Below are positions 10,684 through 20,818 of a stretch of 64,000 nt of DNA, piece after piece. The position numbers and the translations under genes were made by a program. Within the stretch, counting starts at the first letter, position 1. Every line of letters starts with the position of its first letter. The notes under the pieces are model-generated. The model had not been told where the DNA came from. It searched no databases and saw only the letters and a list, made by a program, of their open reading frames with translations. This DNA is from Spiroplasma ixodetis (GTDB lineage: Bacteria; Bacillota_I; Bacilli_A; Mycoplasmatales; VBWQ01): the NCBI RefSeq assembly GCF_027923845.1, contig NZ_AP026933.1:682001-746000 (forward strand), in the 5' to 3' direction.

Positions 10684-11620
10684 CGGACTTCTCCCCACAT
10701 GTACTTGTGGAGGGAATAATGAAACTGAATGAATTCAACAATGCTTTTCAAACTGAAAAACAATGTCTTGCATATATAGCAAATTTAAAAGAAAACAAAT
10801 GTATTAGGTGTTTATTTTTAATTTGAATACTTCTGATTTAAAAAGAATGAGATGTTTAAAATGTAATCAAACATTTAGCATTCTCACAGGCACCATATTT
10901 TCAAGGTCACAAACATCTTTAACATCTTGATTTTATCTTATCTTTAGATGAATAAACACCAAACATGGAATTCCATCAACAGATATTGCAAAAGAATTGG
11001 GAGTGACTTTGAAAACTGCTTGAAGAATGACTCATAAAATCAGAACACGTATTGCAAAACAAAAACCTCAATTTATTGTTGAAGGTACAGTGCAAATTGA
11101 TGAAATGTATCTTTCACATATGGGTTTTAAAAAACAAGGAAGATCCTTGGTGAATAAAACCTTGATTGTTGGCATTTATCAAAAAACAACCAATAATTTA
11201 ATTGTGAAAGTATTGAAAAACGCAAAGAGTAAAAATCTTTTGCAGTTTGCAAAAACCACATTTCTTCAAAATGTCTTGTATATACTGATTCTTGAAAAGG
11301 ATATTGCGATTTTAAATCAGTTTTCACTAAGCATGAAACAGTTAACCATCAAGATGGCTATGTTTCAAAAATTGGTGTAAATACCAACCAAATTGAATCA
11401 GTTTGAAAACATATAAGAAGAACATTTAAAACACATATCAAAGTTGCAAAACATCATGTTCATTTATATGCTAAAGAAGCTGCATATAAATTCAACAAGA
11501 TACCTAGTTTTGAAACTGTAATTCTATGTTTGATTTAAAAATGTGGGGAGAAGTCCGTAGATAGGCTTTTCTCAGCATTTATGTGATAAAATTAAAATAG
11601 TACATAAAGGGAGAAAAGCC
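10684..11620 (+). mobile_element. IS1595-like element, subtype 2 (937 bp), in IS3 orfB
   Basis: Left end CGGACTTCTCCCCACAT, right end GGGAGAAAAGCC, 8-bp duplication TTAAAATA at 10676-10683 and 11621-11628. Subtype 2 differs from subtype 1 in the first bases (CGGAC, not CGAAC) and in many codons. Confidence 0.9.
10719..11538 (+). pseudogene. IS1595 transposase, frameshifted copy
   Basis: Same protein as the intact subtype-2 copy at 33286. The frame is lost in the zinc-ribbon region near 10812 (one base short compared with 33286) and again near 11253 (five A instead of six). The middle part with the QIDEMYLSHMGF catalytic stretch stays open. ATG 10719 has GGAGGG upstream. Confidence 0.85.
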
Positions 11621-11705
11621 TTAAAATAATATGTTGATTTAGAGAGTTTTAAAAAACGACACATTGTGCGAATTTTATATTTAACTTTATTTTTAGTAAT
11701 AATTT

Positions 11706-11825
11706 CTATTTTCTGCCTATTATTAGTGCTGCTTGCTTTAAAATATCATTTTCCATTCGTAACTGTTTTAATTCTTTATTTGCTTGAATTAATTGTTTTT
11801 CTAAATCTGAAAGATTATTTTTAAT
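11706..11825 (-). pseudogene. IS3 orfA, C-terminal fragment
   Basis: Encodes the last 40 or so residues of orfA (leucine-zipper-like helix ending AALIIGRK). The N-terminal helix-turn-helix half was removed at 11826 by the inverted IS1595 fragment. Confidence 0.8.
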
Positions 11826-12449
11826 GGCTTTTCTCCCTTTATGTACTATTTTAATTTTATCACATAAATGCTGAGAAAAGCCTATCTACGGACTTCTCCC
11901 CACATTTTTAAATCAAACATAGAATTACAGTTTCAAAACTAGGTATCTTGTTGAATTTATATGCAGCTTCTTTAGCATATAAATGAACATGATGTTTTGC
12001 AACTTTGATATGTGTTTTAAATGTTCTTCTTATATGTTTTCAAACTGATTCAATTTGGTTGGTATTTACACCAATTTTTGAAACATAGCCATCTTGATGG
12101 TTAACTGTTTCATGCTTAGTGAAAACTGATTTAAAATCGCAATATCCTTTTCAAGAATCAGTATATACAAGACATTTTGAAGAAATGTGGTTTTTTGCAA
12201 ACTGCAAAAGATTTTTACTCTTTGCGTTTTTCAATACTTTCACAATTAAATTATTGGTTGTTTTTTGATAAATGCCAACAATCAAGGTTTTATTCACCAA
12301 GGATCTTCCTTGTTTTTTAAAACCCATATGTGAAAGATACATTTCATCAATTTGCACTGTACCTTCAACAATAAATTGAGGTTTTTGTTTTGCAATACGT
12401 GTTCTGATTTTATGAGTCATTCTTCAAGCAGTTTTCAAAGTCACTCCCA
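11826..12449 (-). mobile_element. IS1595-like fragment (right part), inverted
   Basis: Begins with the element's right end read backwards (GGCTTTTCTCCC), including the 59-bp hairpin and the internal inverted repeat, and stops abruptly at 12449 where the next IS3 begins. The left third of the element is missing. Confidence 0.9.
11908..12449 (-). pseudogene. IS1595 transposase, N-terminally truncated
   Basis: Codons from GVTLKTAWRM to the normal stop TAA (11908-11910) remain on the minus strand, with the catalytic segment QIDEMYLS intact in frame. The zinc ribbon is missing because IS3 sequence replaces it at 12450. Confidence 0.85.
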
Positions 12450-12525
12450 TGGATGGGTTACACTTTATTGGACACTAATTACGTAGACAAGTGAACAAAT
12501 TTGTTAAAAGAAAGGAACTATAATT

Positions 12526-12804
12526 ATGACCAATATTAACTCATATACCGACGAATTTAAAAAGCAAATAGTAGCTTTATATCAAAGTGGTAAGTCAGTG
12601 TCTTGTCTTGCTAAAGAATATAATGTTACAAGAGCAGCTACTTATAAATGAATTAAACAATTTACTAATTCAGGTAGTTTTAAAATTAAAAATAATCTTT
12701 CAGATTTAGAAAAACAATTAATTCAAGCAAATAAAGAATTAAAACAGTTACGAATGGAAAATGATATTTTAAAGCAAGCAGCACTAATAATAGGCAGAAA
12801 ATAG
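12526..12804 (+). CDS. IS3 orfA (DNA-binding subunit)
   Basis: This 92-aa protein has an N-terminal helix-turn-helix (TDEFKKQIVALYQSGKSVSC through RAATYKWIKQF) and a C-terminal coiled coil ([20 protein letters not shown]). In the IS3 family, OrfA binds the ends and is fused to OrfB by -1 frameshifting; orfB lies in the -1 frame and overlaps the end of orfA at an A-rich site (CAGAAAATAG), consistent with that. AAAGGAAC precedes the ATG. Confidence 0.88.
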
Positions 12805-13635
12805 AAATTATTACTAAAAATAAAGTTAAATATAAAATTCGCACAATGTGTCGTTTTTTAAAACTCTCTAAATCAACATATTATTTTAATTTAAAGAAAA
12901 AATTCAAAATAATATTTATGATGAAGCTGTTATTAGTGCTTTTAAAGAAAATAAAGAAGTTTATGGTACTAGAAGATTAAAAGTCATACTAGCAAACCAA
13001 GAAATTTATTTATCACGCAGAAAAATTAAAAAAATTATGAATAAGCATAATTTAATATCAAAATACACTAAATTATCATTCAAAAATCATCATAATAAAG
13101 TCAATGATAGTCAAATTACCAATCTTGTTAATAGAGACTTTAATAATAGAATTAAAAATGAAGTTATTGTCAGTGATTTAACTTATGTTCAAGTTAATGG
13201 TAAATGAAACTATATTTGCCTATTAGTAGACCTGTACAACCGCGAAATTATTGGACATAGTGTTGGAGTTAAAAAGATGCATCATTAGTACATCAAGCAT
13301 TTATGCACTCAAATCGCTGTTTAAAAGATATTCAAATATTTCATAGCGATCGCGGTAATGAATTCAATAATAAAACTATTGATAAACTTTTATTAGCATT
13401 CAATATTACCCGTTCTTTAAGCAAAAAAGGATGTCCTTATGACAATGCTGTTGCTGAAGCAACTTTTAAAACTTTCAAAACAGAGTTTATTAATGATAAA
13501 AATTTTACATCATTAATCCAATTAAAATTAGAATTATTTGATTACATAAATTGATATAACAACATAAGAATTCACAGCACTCTAAACTACCTAACTCCCG
13601 TTAAATATCATGAACAAATGTCTACCAAAAAATAG
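12804..13635 (+). pseudogene. IS3 orfB, frameshifted
   Basis: IS150-type integrase core with NDSQITNL, SDLTYVQVNGKW, HSDRGNEFNN and AEATFKTFKTEF. Breaks near 12897 (A-rich stretch shortened against the copy at 26468) and near 13272 (five A instead of six). The last 110 codons are open to TAG 13633-13635. Confidence 0.85.
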
Positions 13636-13674
13636 TCCTAAAAAGGGTTGCCATTCCATTCAATATATATTTTA

Positions 13675-15087
13675 TTAAAGAAGATTTTGTTGTGAATTTC
13701 AACAACTGTTTAAAAAGGGATTATTTAATTCTTCATCATTTGCTGATTGTTTATCAAATTTTTTTCATCAGTTACTCTTTGATCTTGTAATAATGGCATA
13801 GTTTCCGTTGAAATTAATGGTGAATTTGGTGTTTCATTATTTTTTATCTCTAATAACAAATTTTTAATTTCAATATTTTTAGCATTTATTATTTCTTTTA
13901 TTTCTTTATTTTTATTAATACATCCAAAACTAAAAATTTTAATAATAAAATTTAAAATTGGATTTATCTTTTTTTCTCTAGCTTGACAATATCACTTTTT
14001 AATTTTGTTATTTTTTCTTGTTTTAATGATAATTTATCTTCTAAATGTCTTTCTTCTTGTTTTATTTTATATTCTTCTTCAGTTATGAATATAATAAATG
14101 AAGTTCCTAGACGTGAATTTATTTCATTTATTTTTTCTAATATTTGTTTTTGTTTATTAGGTGGATGACTATCAAATTCCAATTTTGATAAACAAATTTG
14201 TTTTATATCACGTGCAAATAAGATTCTAGAATAAACATGAGCCTCTATATAATTTCCTTCACTTTTACCATAATTACTATGAGGAACAAAATTTTTTCCA
14301 TTAGCTTTATTAATTAAACTTTCTAAACAATTATATCCAAATAAATCATTTTGACAATATCTTATCAATCTTGGGAAGTGTAAAAAAGTAGATATTTTAT
14401 CTTTTAATTTCCCACGAGTGAACGTAGGTGGTGAATACGTATCATAAGGACTATATGTACAATTATGTTTTACATAATCTTTTAGTATAATAAAAGATTT
14501 TCCATACATAGGAGCTCCACCCATAGGATTTTCCAAAAAATCTAATGCCGCATAGCAAGGTCTACTTGTTCACTGAAAATTAGCACTTCTTTTTGTTTGA
14601 TCACCAGTAGGGGTTGAAAAACGTCCAAATTTTTCATATTTACTATTATCAAATAATTGATTTAGATAAAATGCAACTTCCTCTACACTTGCTCGACCTA
14701 CATTATAGTTAGAAATTTCATTTGGTTTTTCCTTATAAGCAAAACAATTTAAAACATCTGGTCATTTATTATTAATATCGTATATTTTTGAAAAATCAAA
14801 ATTAATTGTTAACCTTGATGATTGTAATATTTTAGTAATCTTTTCTAATAAATCTTTTGCATTTTCTTGACTCATCTTGCATTTTTTAGATAATATTTTT
14901 AAAGCAGATTCATAATCTTCTTGTTGAGAGGATTCGCATAGTTCATAAATTTGATGTAAAATTTCACTTCTAAACAATTGACCATAAATCTCTTTTTTAA
15001 TCTTTCTTCATCTTTTGAATTATTTGATGAAGTTGAAGGCAAACCACCATTAATATGTGATAAATCAGATTGTTTGTTATATGCCAT
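13675..15087 (-). pseudogene. DUF3626-like protein with C-terminal coiled coil, frame-broken
   Basis: The gene begins at ATG 15087 with GGAG ten bases upstream and reads about 440 codons once three one-base A/T-run gaps (near 14995, 13978 and 13755) are repaired. The core, FGRFSTPTGDQTKR...RPCYAALDFLENPMGGAPMYGKSF, then YIEAHVYSRILFARDIKQ, resembles DUF3626 proteins, where a YGALN-GPAPRYGS stretch and an IEAQVHG-LARDVE stretch occur in the same order. That match is from memory and unverified. A Lys/Glu coiled coil (about residues 300-350) and a hydrophobic stretch follow. DUF3626 function is unknown; a secreted or toxin-like role is speculation. A hairpin leader lies upstream. Confidence 0.6.
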
Positions 15088-15209
15088 AATATTTATCTCC
15101 TCTATACTTAAGATGGACATTTGAAATCTATTTTATTGGTCTAAACAATAGAGTATTTCCAATACACCTATTGTATTTTTTATGTTTTTTATTTATTAAA
15201 TATAATAAA

Positions 15210-15243
15210 AACTCATTTATTTTTTAAATTAAAATAATGAGTT
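15210..15243 (-). promoter_or_regulatory. Hairpin leader upstream of the DUF3626-like gene
   Basis: Near-perfect inverted repeat AACTCATT-TATTTT / AAAATAATGAGTT about 120 nt before the start codon. Very similar hairpins precede unrelated genes at 18217-18248, 37442-37472 and 49223-49253. Could be an attenuator, an RNA-stabilising 5' structure or an operator. Confidence 0.5.
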
Positions 15244-15301
15244 AAAAAACCAATATTTAGTTTACACTTAGTCATTTTATTAAATTTTAGAAAAAATACA
15301 A

Positions 15302-15317
15302 GTTATTAATTAAAAAA
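15302..15317. repeat. 16-bp target duplication, left copy
   Basis: GTTATTAATTAAAAAA directly outside the left end of the IS1202-like element; the identical sequence sits outside its right end at 18434-18449. Confidence 0.75.
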
Positions 15318-16280
15318 TGTCATTATTTAGTGATAATTTCCTATTAGTTATCGAGTGAAAATTTCTCAAAAAGTGAAGTTAAATATACTTGGTGATAAAA
15401 ATGGAAAGAAGCATGACTATGAAAGAAAAATATAAATACAAAATTATAAATGACATTGTTATTAATAAATTATCTAAACATCAAGCCAAAAATAAACTTA
15501 ACCTAACTATTAGAAGAATTAACCAATTAATTCAAATTTTTAATAAAGAAGGTAAAGTTGGTTTTATTCATAAATCTCGCAATAAAATTTCTAATAAGGC
15601 AACAAAAATAGAAATTAAAAATAAAATTATAAACTTATATAAAACAAAATATTATAATTTTAATTTTCAACATTTTCAGGAAAAATTAATTAATGAAGAA
15701 AACACTAAAATTGCATATAGTACAGTTTATAATCTATTAATTCAAGAAAAAATCACTTCACCAAAAAGACATAAGAATAAAAAAATAACTTGCATCCCAC
15801 AAGAAATCGTAGAACAAATTTTGGTGAATTAATTCAAATGGATGCAAGTAATCATCATTGATTTGGTAACGATAAACCAAAAGCATTTTTACATGCTGCA
15901 ATTGATGATGCTACAGGAAATATTGTTGGACTATGATTTGATCACCAAGAGACATTAGATGGTTATTATAATGTTTTTATCAAATTTTAACTAAATATGG
16001 CATACCAAAGATATTTTATACTGATAATAGAACAGTTTTTGGATATAAGAAAAAAATTGATTCAGGTAAAATAAACACAGAAAATGACACTTATACTCAA
16101 TTTCAAAAATGCTGTAATGATTTAGGTGTTGAAGTAATTAGAACCTCAATTCCACAAGCTAAAGGCAGAATTGAACGATTATTTGGAACACTTCAAAGTC
16201 GCTTAATTAGTGAATTACGACTTAATAAAATTAAAAATTTAGAAGATGGTAATAAATTTCTTAAAACATATATAAACATT

Positions 16281-17357
16281 GCTGAATTATACTTGTAAGT
16301 GCAAGTAAATAAAATTGCAAAAAATTCTCATATAAAAATTTCATAATGCTAAATTTAGTTTAGAAAAAGTAAGGAGTTTTTATATGAGTTATAAACATAT
16401 TGGGATAGATGAAAGAATTTATATTGAGAATCAATTGAAATTTAAAGTTAAAATTAGTGAAATAGCTAAAAATCTTAATCGAAGTATTAGTACTATTATT
16501 CGAGAAGTTAATAGAAATAAAGATAATGATCATTATTTTTCATTAATTGCACAAAATAAAGCTGTAAATAGAAAAAAATCACATATTATTTTTCATAAGT
16601 TTAAATATAAAGATTTAGTCAAATATATACAACAAAAACTATTATTGGGCTGATCACCTGAACAAATTTATGGCAGAATTAAAAATTTTCATAAACAATG
16701 AGCTATCAGCTTTAAAACAATTTACAATTGAATTTATTCTGGATTATTTGATAAAGTTACTAGTAAAAATTTAAGAAGAAAAGGTAAAAAACGAAGATCT
16801 CAAGAAAATCGTGGTAAATTTAATGGTAAATCAATTAAAGAACGAGATAATAATGTTAATGATCGCATAACTCTTGGTCATTGAGAAGGAGATACTATAG
16901 TATCATCAAGAGGTAAAAGTAAATCATGTTTAATAACTTTAGTTGAAAGAGTATCACGATTTACTTTAGCAATGTTAGTTAAAAACAAAACTACTAAAGT
17001 TATTAATAAAAATATCATTCATTATTTATCAATTCTTCCTAAAAATATTGTTAAAACTATTACTTTTGATCGTGGTAAAGAATTTGCAAATTGACAACAA
17101 CTTGAAAAAAGTTAGATGTGAAAATTTATTTTGCAAATCCATATTCACCTTGACAAAGAGGTACTAATGAAAATACTAATGGTTTAATTAGAGAAAAATT
17201 TCCTAAAAAATTTATTTTTTCAAAAACTAATAAAAATGAAGTTCATAAATTTATATTGTCTTTAAACCAAAGACCCAGAAAAATACTAAATTATCTTTCA
17301 CCAATTGAATATTTGAATAGAAAAATAATTTAGTTGCACTTACCTTTACAATTTTGC
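16281..17357 (+). mobile_element. IS30-like element, full length (1077 bp)
   Basis: Boundaries follow from restoring the host reading frame and from the 4-bp duplication CATT. Ends GCTGAATTATACTTG and CCTTTACAATTTTGC are imperfect inverted repeats; a better match, GTAAGTGCAA(G/C)TAAAT, lies about 15 bp inside both ends. Confidence 0.85.
16384..17333 (+). pseudogene. IS30-family transposase, one-base frameshift
   Basis: About 316 codons: N-terminal HTH (ISEIAKNLNRSISTIIREVNR), then the DDE core with GHWEGDTIV, TFDRGKEFANW and the Glu-bearing PWQRGTNENTNGLIR. The frame breaks near 17113 because the A run in CTTGAAAAAAGTTAG is one short; the truncated copy at 18604 keeps the longer run there. 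ATG 16384 follows AAGGAG. Confidence 0.85.
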
Positions 17358-17882
17358 CATTTTTAATAATCAGTTTGCTTTTCCTATTGATGATAATAAA
17401 TCTGCTATGGTTAAAGCTCCTACACAAAATGAAATATATGTTTATCTTTCAAGATTTTGTAAAAGAAAAACAGATAGTGGTTCAACTATAACATATTATG
17501 GTAAAAAATATTTTCCTTATAAAAATAACAAAGTTCAATATATACAACCTAGAACTGATGTAATTGTACTTAAATCATTTATTAATGAATTCTATCTTAG
17601 TTATAATAATAAAATATATGAACTAAAAGAAATAGCATTAAAACCAATTATTAAAGAAGATTTGATAAAAACTAAAAAAGTTTATATACCAAATAAAGAC
17701 CATCCTTGAAGATATGGATATCAATAATTTTTAATTAAAAGTAAAAAAACATATTTTAGAAGAGATTTATTTTATTAATACTAAACCATATAAAATTTAA
17801 AACATTTGTATATGAGCAAATTTGGTGCCTTAAAATCAATTTTAAAGATATAAAGATATTGCAAATGCAATATCTTCCCCTT

Positions 17883-18183
17883 TTACATCTGTGGTGAGCT
17901 TGGTTTATATCCACTTGTTAAAGGTTGATTTTCACTGTTTGCACTGCGTTTTCATTGTTCAAAAATTGAATCAAAATCATAATCTAAACTTGATTTTAAT
18001 TTTAAATATTTTCCTACATTATCAACCCTTTTTTGTCCTTTTGATTCGATTTTATCTTCTAAATCATATATATTTAATTTGGCTTTTCTCCCTTTATGTA
18101 CTATTTTTAAATCTTATCACATAAATGCTGAGAAAAGCCTAATAAAATTCATAAACTGGTGAATTAGGTTTAACTTTAAACAT
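17883..18183 (-). pseudogene. Passenger gene of the IS1202-like element, split by a solo hairpin
   Basis: Starts at ATG 18183 after AAGGAG with MFKVKPNSPVYEFY, is interrupted by a 59-bp hairpin (18081-18139), and continues with KLNIYDLEDKIESKGQKRVD to TAA 17883-17885 (SGYKPSSPQM end). Without the hairpin it would be a small soluble charged protein of about 80 aa. No family recognised. Its size, orientation and hairpin leader resemble those of the other small accessory genes in the window. Confidence 0.55.
18081..18139. repeat. Solo 59-bp hairpin identical in type to the IS1595 right terminus
   Basis: GGCTTTTCTC ... GAGAAAAGCC with inner TTTATGT/ACATAAA pairing. The same hairpin ends every IS1595 copy in the window; here it stands alone in a coding sequence without any transposase. 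I find no matching 8-bp flanks. Confidence 0.75.
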
Positions 18184-18216
18184 TTTTTCTTTTCTCCTTT
18201 GAATAAATAATAAAAA

Positions 18217-18248
18217 AACTCATTTATTTTAAGATAAAATAATGAGTT
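18217..18248 (-). promoter_or_regulatory. Hairpin leader upstream of the passenger gene
   Basis: AACTCATTTATTTT ... AAAATAATGAGTT, about 35 nt before the passenger start codon and nearly identical to the hairpin at 15210-15243. Confidence 0.5.
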
Positions 18249-18433
18249 AAAAACTTATATAATTTTTTGTATAAATTAATTATACAAAAAATTTTAAAAA
18301 ATTAAAAAACTTTATTTCTATTTTTATCTAGAAAAGAATTTATTTGGAATTTATGTTTATTTAACAGTATAACTTTTCAAAATAATTTATTTTTTAAAAA
18401 ATATTTTTGGGAAATTTTCACTCGATATTGACA

Positions 18434-18603
18434 GTTATTAATTAAAAAAATATATTTTTTCAAAATTATTATCACTACTATTTTCCTATATTTCATCAAT
18501 AAGAAATTATAAAAGATTCTGCAATTACTATAATAATGTTATATATAATTGTAAAAAATTATTGACGTTGAACATATATTATTGTATATCATAATATTTA
18601 TAT
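18434..18603. other. AT-rich spacer with right 16-bp duplication
   Basis: Contains the right copy of GTTATTAATTAAAAAA (18434-18449); otherwise no gene or structure I can support. Confidence 0.5.
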
Positions 18604-19475
18604 GCAAAATTGTAAAGGTAAGTGCAACTAAATTATTTTTCTATTCAAATATTCGATTGGTGAAAGATAATTTAGTATTTTTCTGGGTCTTTGGTTTAAA
18701 GACAATATAAATTTATGAACTTCATTTTTATTAGTTTTTGAAAAAATAAATTTTTTAGGAAATTTTTCTCTAATTAAACCATTAGTATTTTCATTAGTAC
18801 CTCTTTGTCAAGGTGAATATGGATTTGCAAAATAAATTTTCACATCTAACTTTTTTTCAAGTTGTTGTCAATTTGCAAATTCTTTACCACGATCAAAAGT
18901 AATAGTTTTAACAATATTTTTAGGAAGAATTGATAAATAATGAATGATATTTTTATTAATAACTTTAGTAGTTTTGTTTTTAACTAACATTGCTAAAGTA
19001 AATCGTGATACTCTTTCAACTAAAGTTATTAAACATGATTTACTTTTACCTCTTGATGATACTATAGTATCTCCTTCTCAATGACCAAGAGTTATGCGAT
19101 CATTAACATTATTATCTCGTTCTTTAATTGATTTACCATTAAATTTACCACGATTTTCTTGAGATCTTCGTTTTTTACCTTTTCTTCTTAAATTTTTACT
19201 AGTAACTTTATCAAATAATCCAGAATAAATTCAATTGTAAATTGTTTTAAAGCTGATAGCTCATTGTTTATGAAAATTTTTAATTCTGCCATAAATTTGT
19301 TCAGGTGATCAGCCCAATAATAGTTTTTGTTGTATATATTTGACTAAATCTTTATATTTAAACTTATGAAAAATAATATGTGATTTTTTTCTATTTACAG
19401 CTTTATTTTGTGCAATTAATGAAAAATAATGATCATTATCTTTATTTCTATTAACTTCTCGAATAATAGTACTAA
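18604..19475 (-). mobile_element. IS30-like element, 5'-truncated, inverted
   Basis: Right terminus GCAAAATTGTAAAGG at 18604; the copy ends inside the HTH region where IS5 begins at 19476. Same junction as at 38352/38353, so it was copied with the block. Confidence 0.88.
18628..19475 (-). pseudogene. IS30 transposase lacking its N-terminus
   Basis: Open from STIIREVNRN to the normal TAG (18628-18630). The A run that breaks the frame in the copy at 16384 is one base longer here, so the catalytic domain reads through intact. The HTH region is missing. Confidence 0.85.
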
Positions 19476-20337
19476 GAACCTGTTTAGAATCTTTTTAATA
19501 AAATTGAAATAAAGGACAGAACAACCATTTGTAAACTAGTATTTAGTTTTCTTTAACAATTTTTCATAATCTTCTGCATTTTTCTAATCATGCAAAGCTT
19601 CGTTCTACAACTCATCTTTTTGGTAGTACTACAAAAGAATGTAATTCATTACGTTTTACAACTTCAACATTTGCATTTATGATTGTTTTGATTGCAGAAG
19701 CAAATTTTTCACCAGTATAGCCAGCATCTACTATTATTTTTTGAACTGTAGAAAGATTTTCTTTTTCACTTTTAATCATTATGATAGCACTATTACGATC
19801 TGTTTTTTCTGCTGTAGTTATGTAAATTGCATGTGGTAAACCTTGCGTATCAACTGCAATATGACGTTTTATTCCTGAAATCTTTTTACCAGCATCATAA
19901 CCTTTATTTTCAGTAGTATCTGTATTTTTAACACTTTGCGAATCAATTATACAAAAACTAGTTTTTTCTTTTCGATGATTCTTAATACGAATCTTTTTAA
20001 CTAATTTTTTTAAAATTAATTGCAATACACTAGGTTCTTTATCATTGTTTTTACTTCAAATTTGGAAATAATAATATACAGTTTGTCATTTTGGAAAATT
20101 TTTTGGTAACATTCTTCATTGACAACCACTTTTTAATACATATAAAACTGCACAAAACACTTCATATAAATCTAAATTTCTTGGTTTTGTTTTCTTTTTG
20201 CTGTTTTCTAAAGTTGATTTTATGTTCTCAAATTGTTCTTTAGTAACATGACTTGGATAATTTTTATGCATATATACCTCTTATTTTAAAATATATAGTA
20301 ATTTTACCTTATTTTCTAAAAGATTCTAAACAGGTTC
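19476..20337 (-). mobile_element. IS5-like element (862 bp)
   Basis: Perfect terminal repeats GAACCTGTTTAGAATCTTTT at both ends. The flanks (TAA left, TTACTAAC right) do not form a clean duplication, and IS30 and Nudix fragments abut it, so it probably marks a recombination joint. The same arrangement recurs at 38353-39213. Confidence 0.9.
19484..20271 (-). pseudogene. IS5-family transposase, one base short
   Basis: Same as the intact copy at 51419 but the T run near 19562 is one shorter, shifting the last 30 codons. Core DSQSVKNTDTTENKGYDAGKK and VDAGYTGEKFA are present. Confidence 0.85.
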
Positions 20338-20339
20338 TT

Positions 20340-20732
20340 ACTAACAAAGAAGTTAAAATTTACTATTTAGGTAAACATTATGCTAATAAATCAAGTACCA
20401 AATTATGATATTTTTATGGAATTGATTTAACAAAATTGAATTTAGATTTAACTACAACCTACAAAGGTGTTGGAGATGGTTCAACTGGAGAAAAAGAAAT
20501 TAGTGCTAGATTTATTAGTTTAAAGCAGTTAAATAAATCTAATGACGCTTTAAGTCTAGCAACTTATGGCAAATTAACTTTAAAAAATCTTATTAGCTTT
20601 GATAACAACATAAATCAAAAATTAGATACGATTTTACAATTTTGCATTCATTTTTTAAAATTATTTTGTTCTATAAAAAATAAGAACAATTTAATTATAA
20701 CACTTTTATTTTATATTTTAACACTTATTTAA
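20340..20732 (+). pseudogene. Nudix-like gene, C-terminal fragment
   Basis: Reads TNKEVKIYYLGKHYANKSST onward, matching the C-terminal half of the Nudix paralogues; the Nudix box was removed by the IS5 joint at 20337. TGA is Trp in LWYFYGIDL. Ends in a hydrophobic tail different from that of the pnuC-linked gene. An almost identical fragment is at 39216-39608. Confidence 0.7.
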
Positions 20733-20781
20733 GTTAAATATTTTAATTAAAATTCTACAATAAAACATAAAATTATTAAGC

Positions 20782-20803
20782 AAACTGCACAATTGTGCAG
20801 TTT
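20782..20803. terminator. Perfect 22-bp palindrome between convergent genes
   Basis: AAACTGCACAATTGTGCAGTTT lies between the ends of the Nudix fragment and the small Ser-rich gene. It is probably a bidirectional terminator, although the T tract is short. Confidence 0.5.
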
Positions 20804-20818
20804 TGAAGTATTTAAGAT

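Larger units (their letters stand above)
9923..11664 (-). pseudogene. IS3 orfB (IS150-type transposase), disrupted
   Basis: The minus strand encodes the DDE integrase core: DLTYVQVNGKW, LVDLYNREIIGHSV, HSDRGNEFNN and the final Glu region GCPYDNAVAEATFKTFKTE. It is interrupted by IS1595 at 10684-11620 with the duplication TTAAAATA on both sides and also has A/T-run frame breaks (for example near 10527). Not functional as it stands. Confidence 0.85.
9900..11825 (-). mobile_element. IS3/IS150-like element, inverted, truncated and interrupted
   Basis: Starts with the terminal TGGAATGGCAACCC (right end of the element) and runs through orfB and the end of orfA on the minus strand. An IS1595 copy sits inside orfB at 10684-11620, and the orfA end is cut at 11826 by a second, inverted IS1595. 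Confidence 0.85.
12450..13658 (+). mobile_element. IS3/IS150-like element (1209 bp)
   Basis: Ends TGGATGGGTTACAC and GGGTTGCCATTCCA, the TG...CA termini of the IS3 family. The 3-bp flanks differ (CCA against TTC), so this copy has been rearranged since insertion: its left neighbour is a truncated IS1595. Confidence 0.88.
15401..17727 (+). pseudogene. IS1202-like transposase, frameshifted and split by IS30
   Basis: Starts at ATG 15401 (weak GGTGAT upstream). It has an N-terminal helix-turn-helix region (NKLSKHQAKNKLNLTIRRIN), then the DDE core: LIQMDASNHHWFG, AAIDDATGNIVG, YTDNRTVFGY and the Glu-bearing AKGRIERLFGTLQSRL, typical of the IS1202/ISNCY group. One T is missing from a run near 15821 and another near 15975. 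The IS30 at 16281 splits the C-terminal part; removing it with one CATT restores TYINI-FNNQFAFPIDD in frame. The C-terminus runs to TAA 17725-17727. Confidence 0.75.
15318..18433 (+). mobile_element. IS1202/ISNCY-like element with passenger gene, carrying a nested IS30
   Basis: Both ends start TGTCA (read inward) and carry ATCGAGTGAAAATTTC a little further in. The flanks are a 16-bp direct duplication. Long target duplications are known in parts of the IS1202 family. Inside are a transposase (15401-17727), a nested IS30 with the 4-bp duplication CATT (16277-16280, 17358-17361), and on the other strand a passenger gene with its own hairpin leader. Without the IS30 and its duplication the element is about 2.0 kb. 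Confidence 0.7.

Noticed and set aside
18079-18141. Solo hairpin as a transcription terminator
   Set aside because: It lies within a coding sequence and is sequence-identical in type to an IS end; terminator function may exist but is not its origin.
20436-20732. Complete small gene
   Set aside because: The frame extends upstream to an IS5 joint and matches the C-terminal half of a Nudix gene, so it is a fragment.
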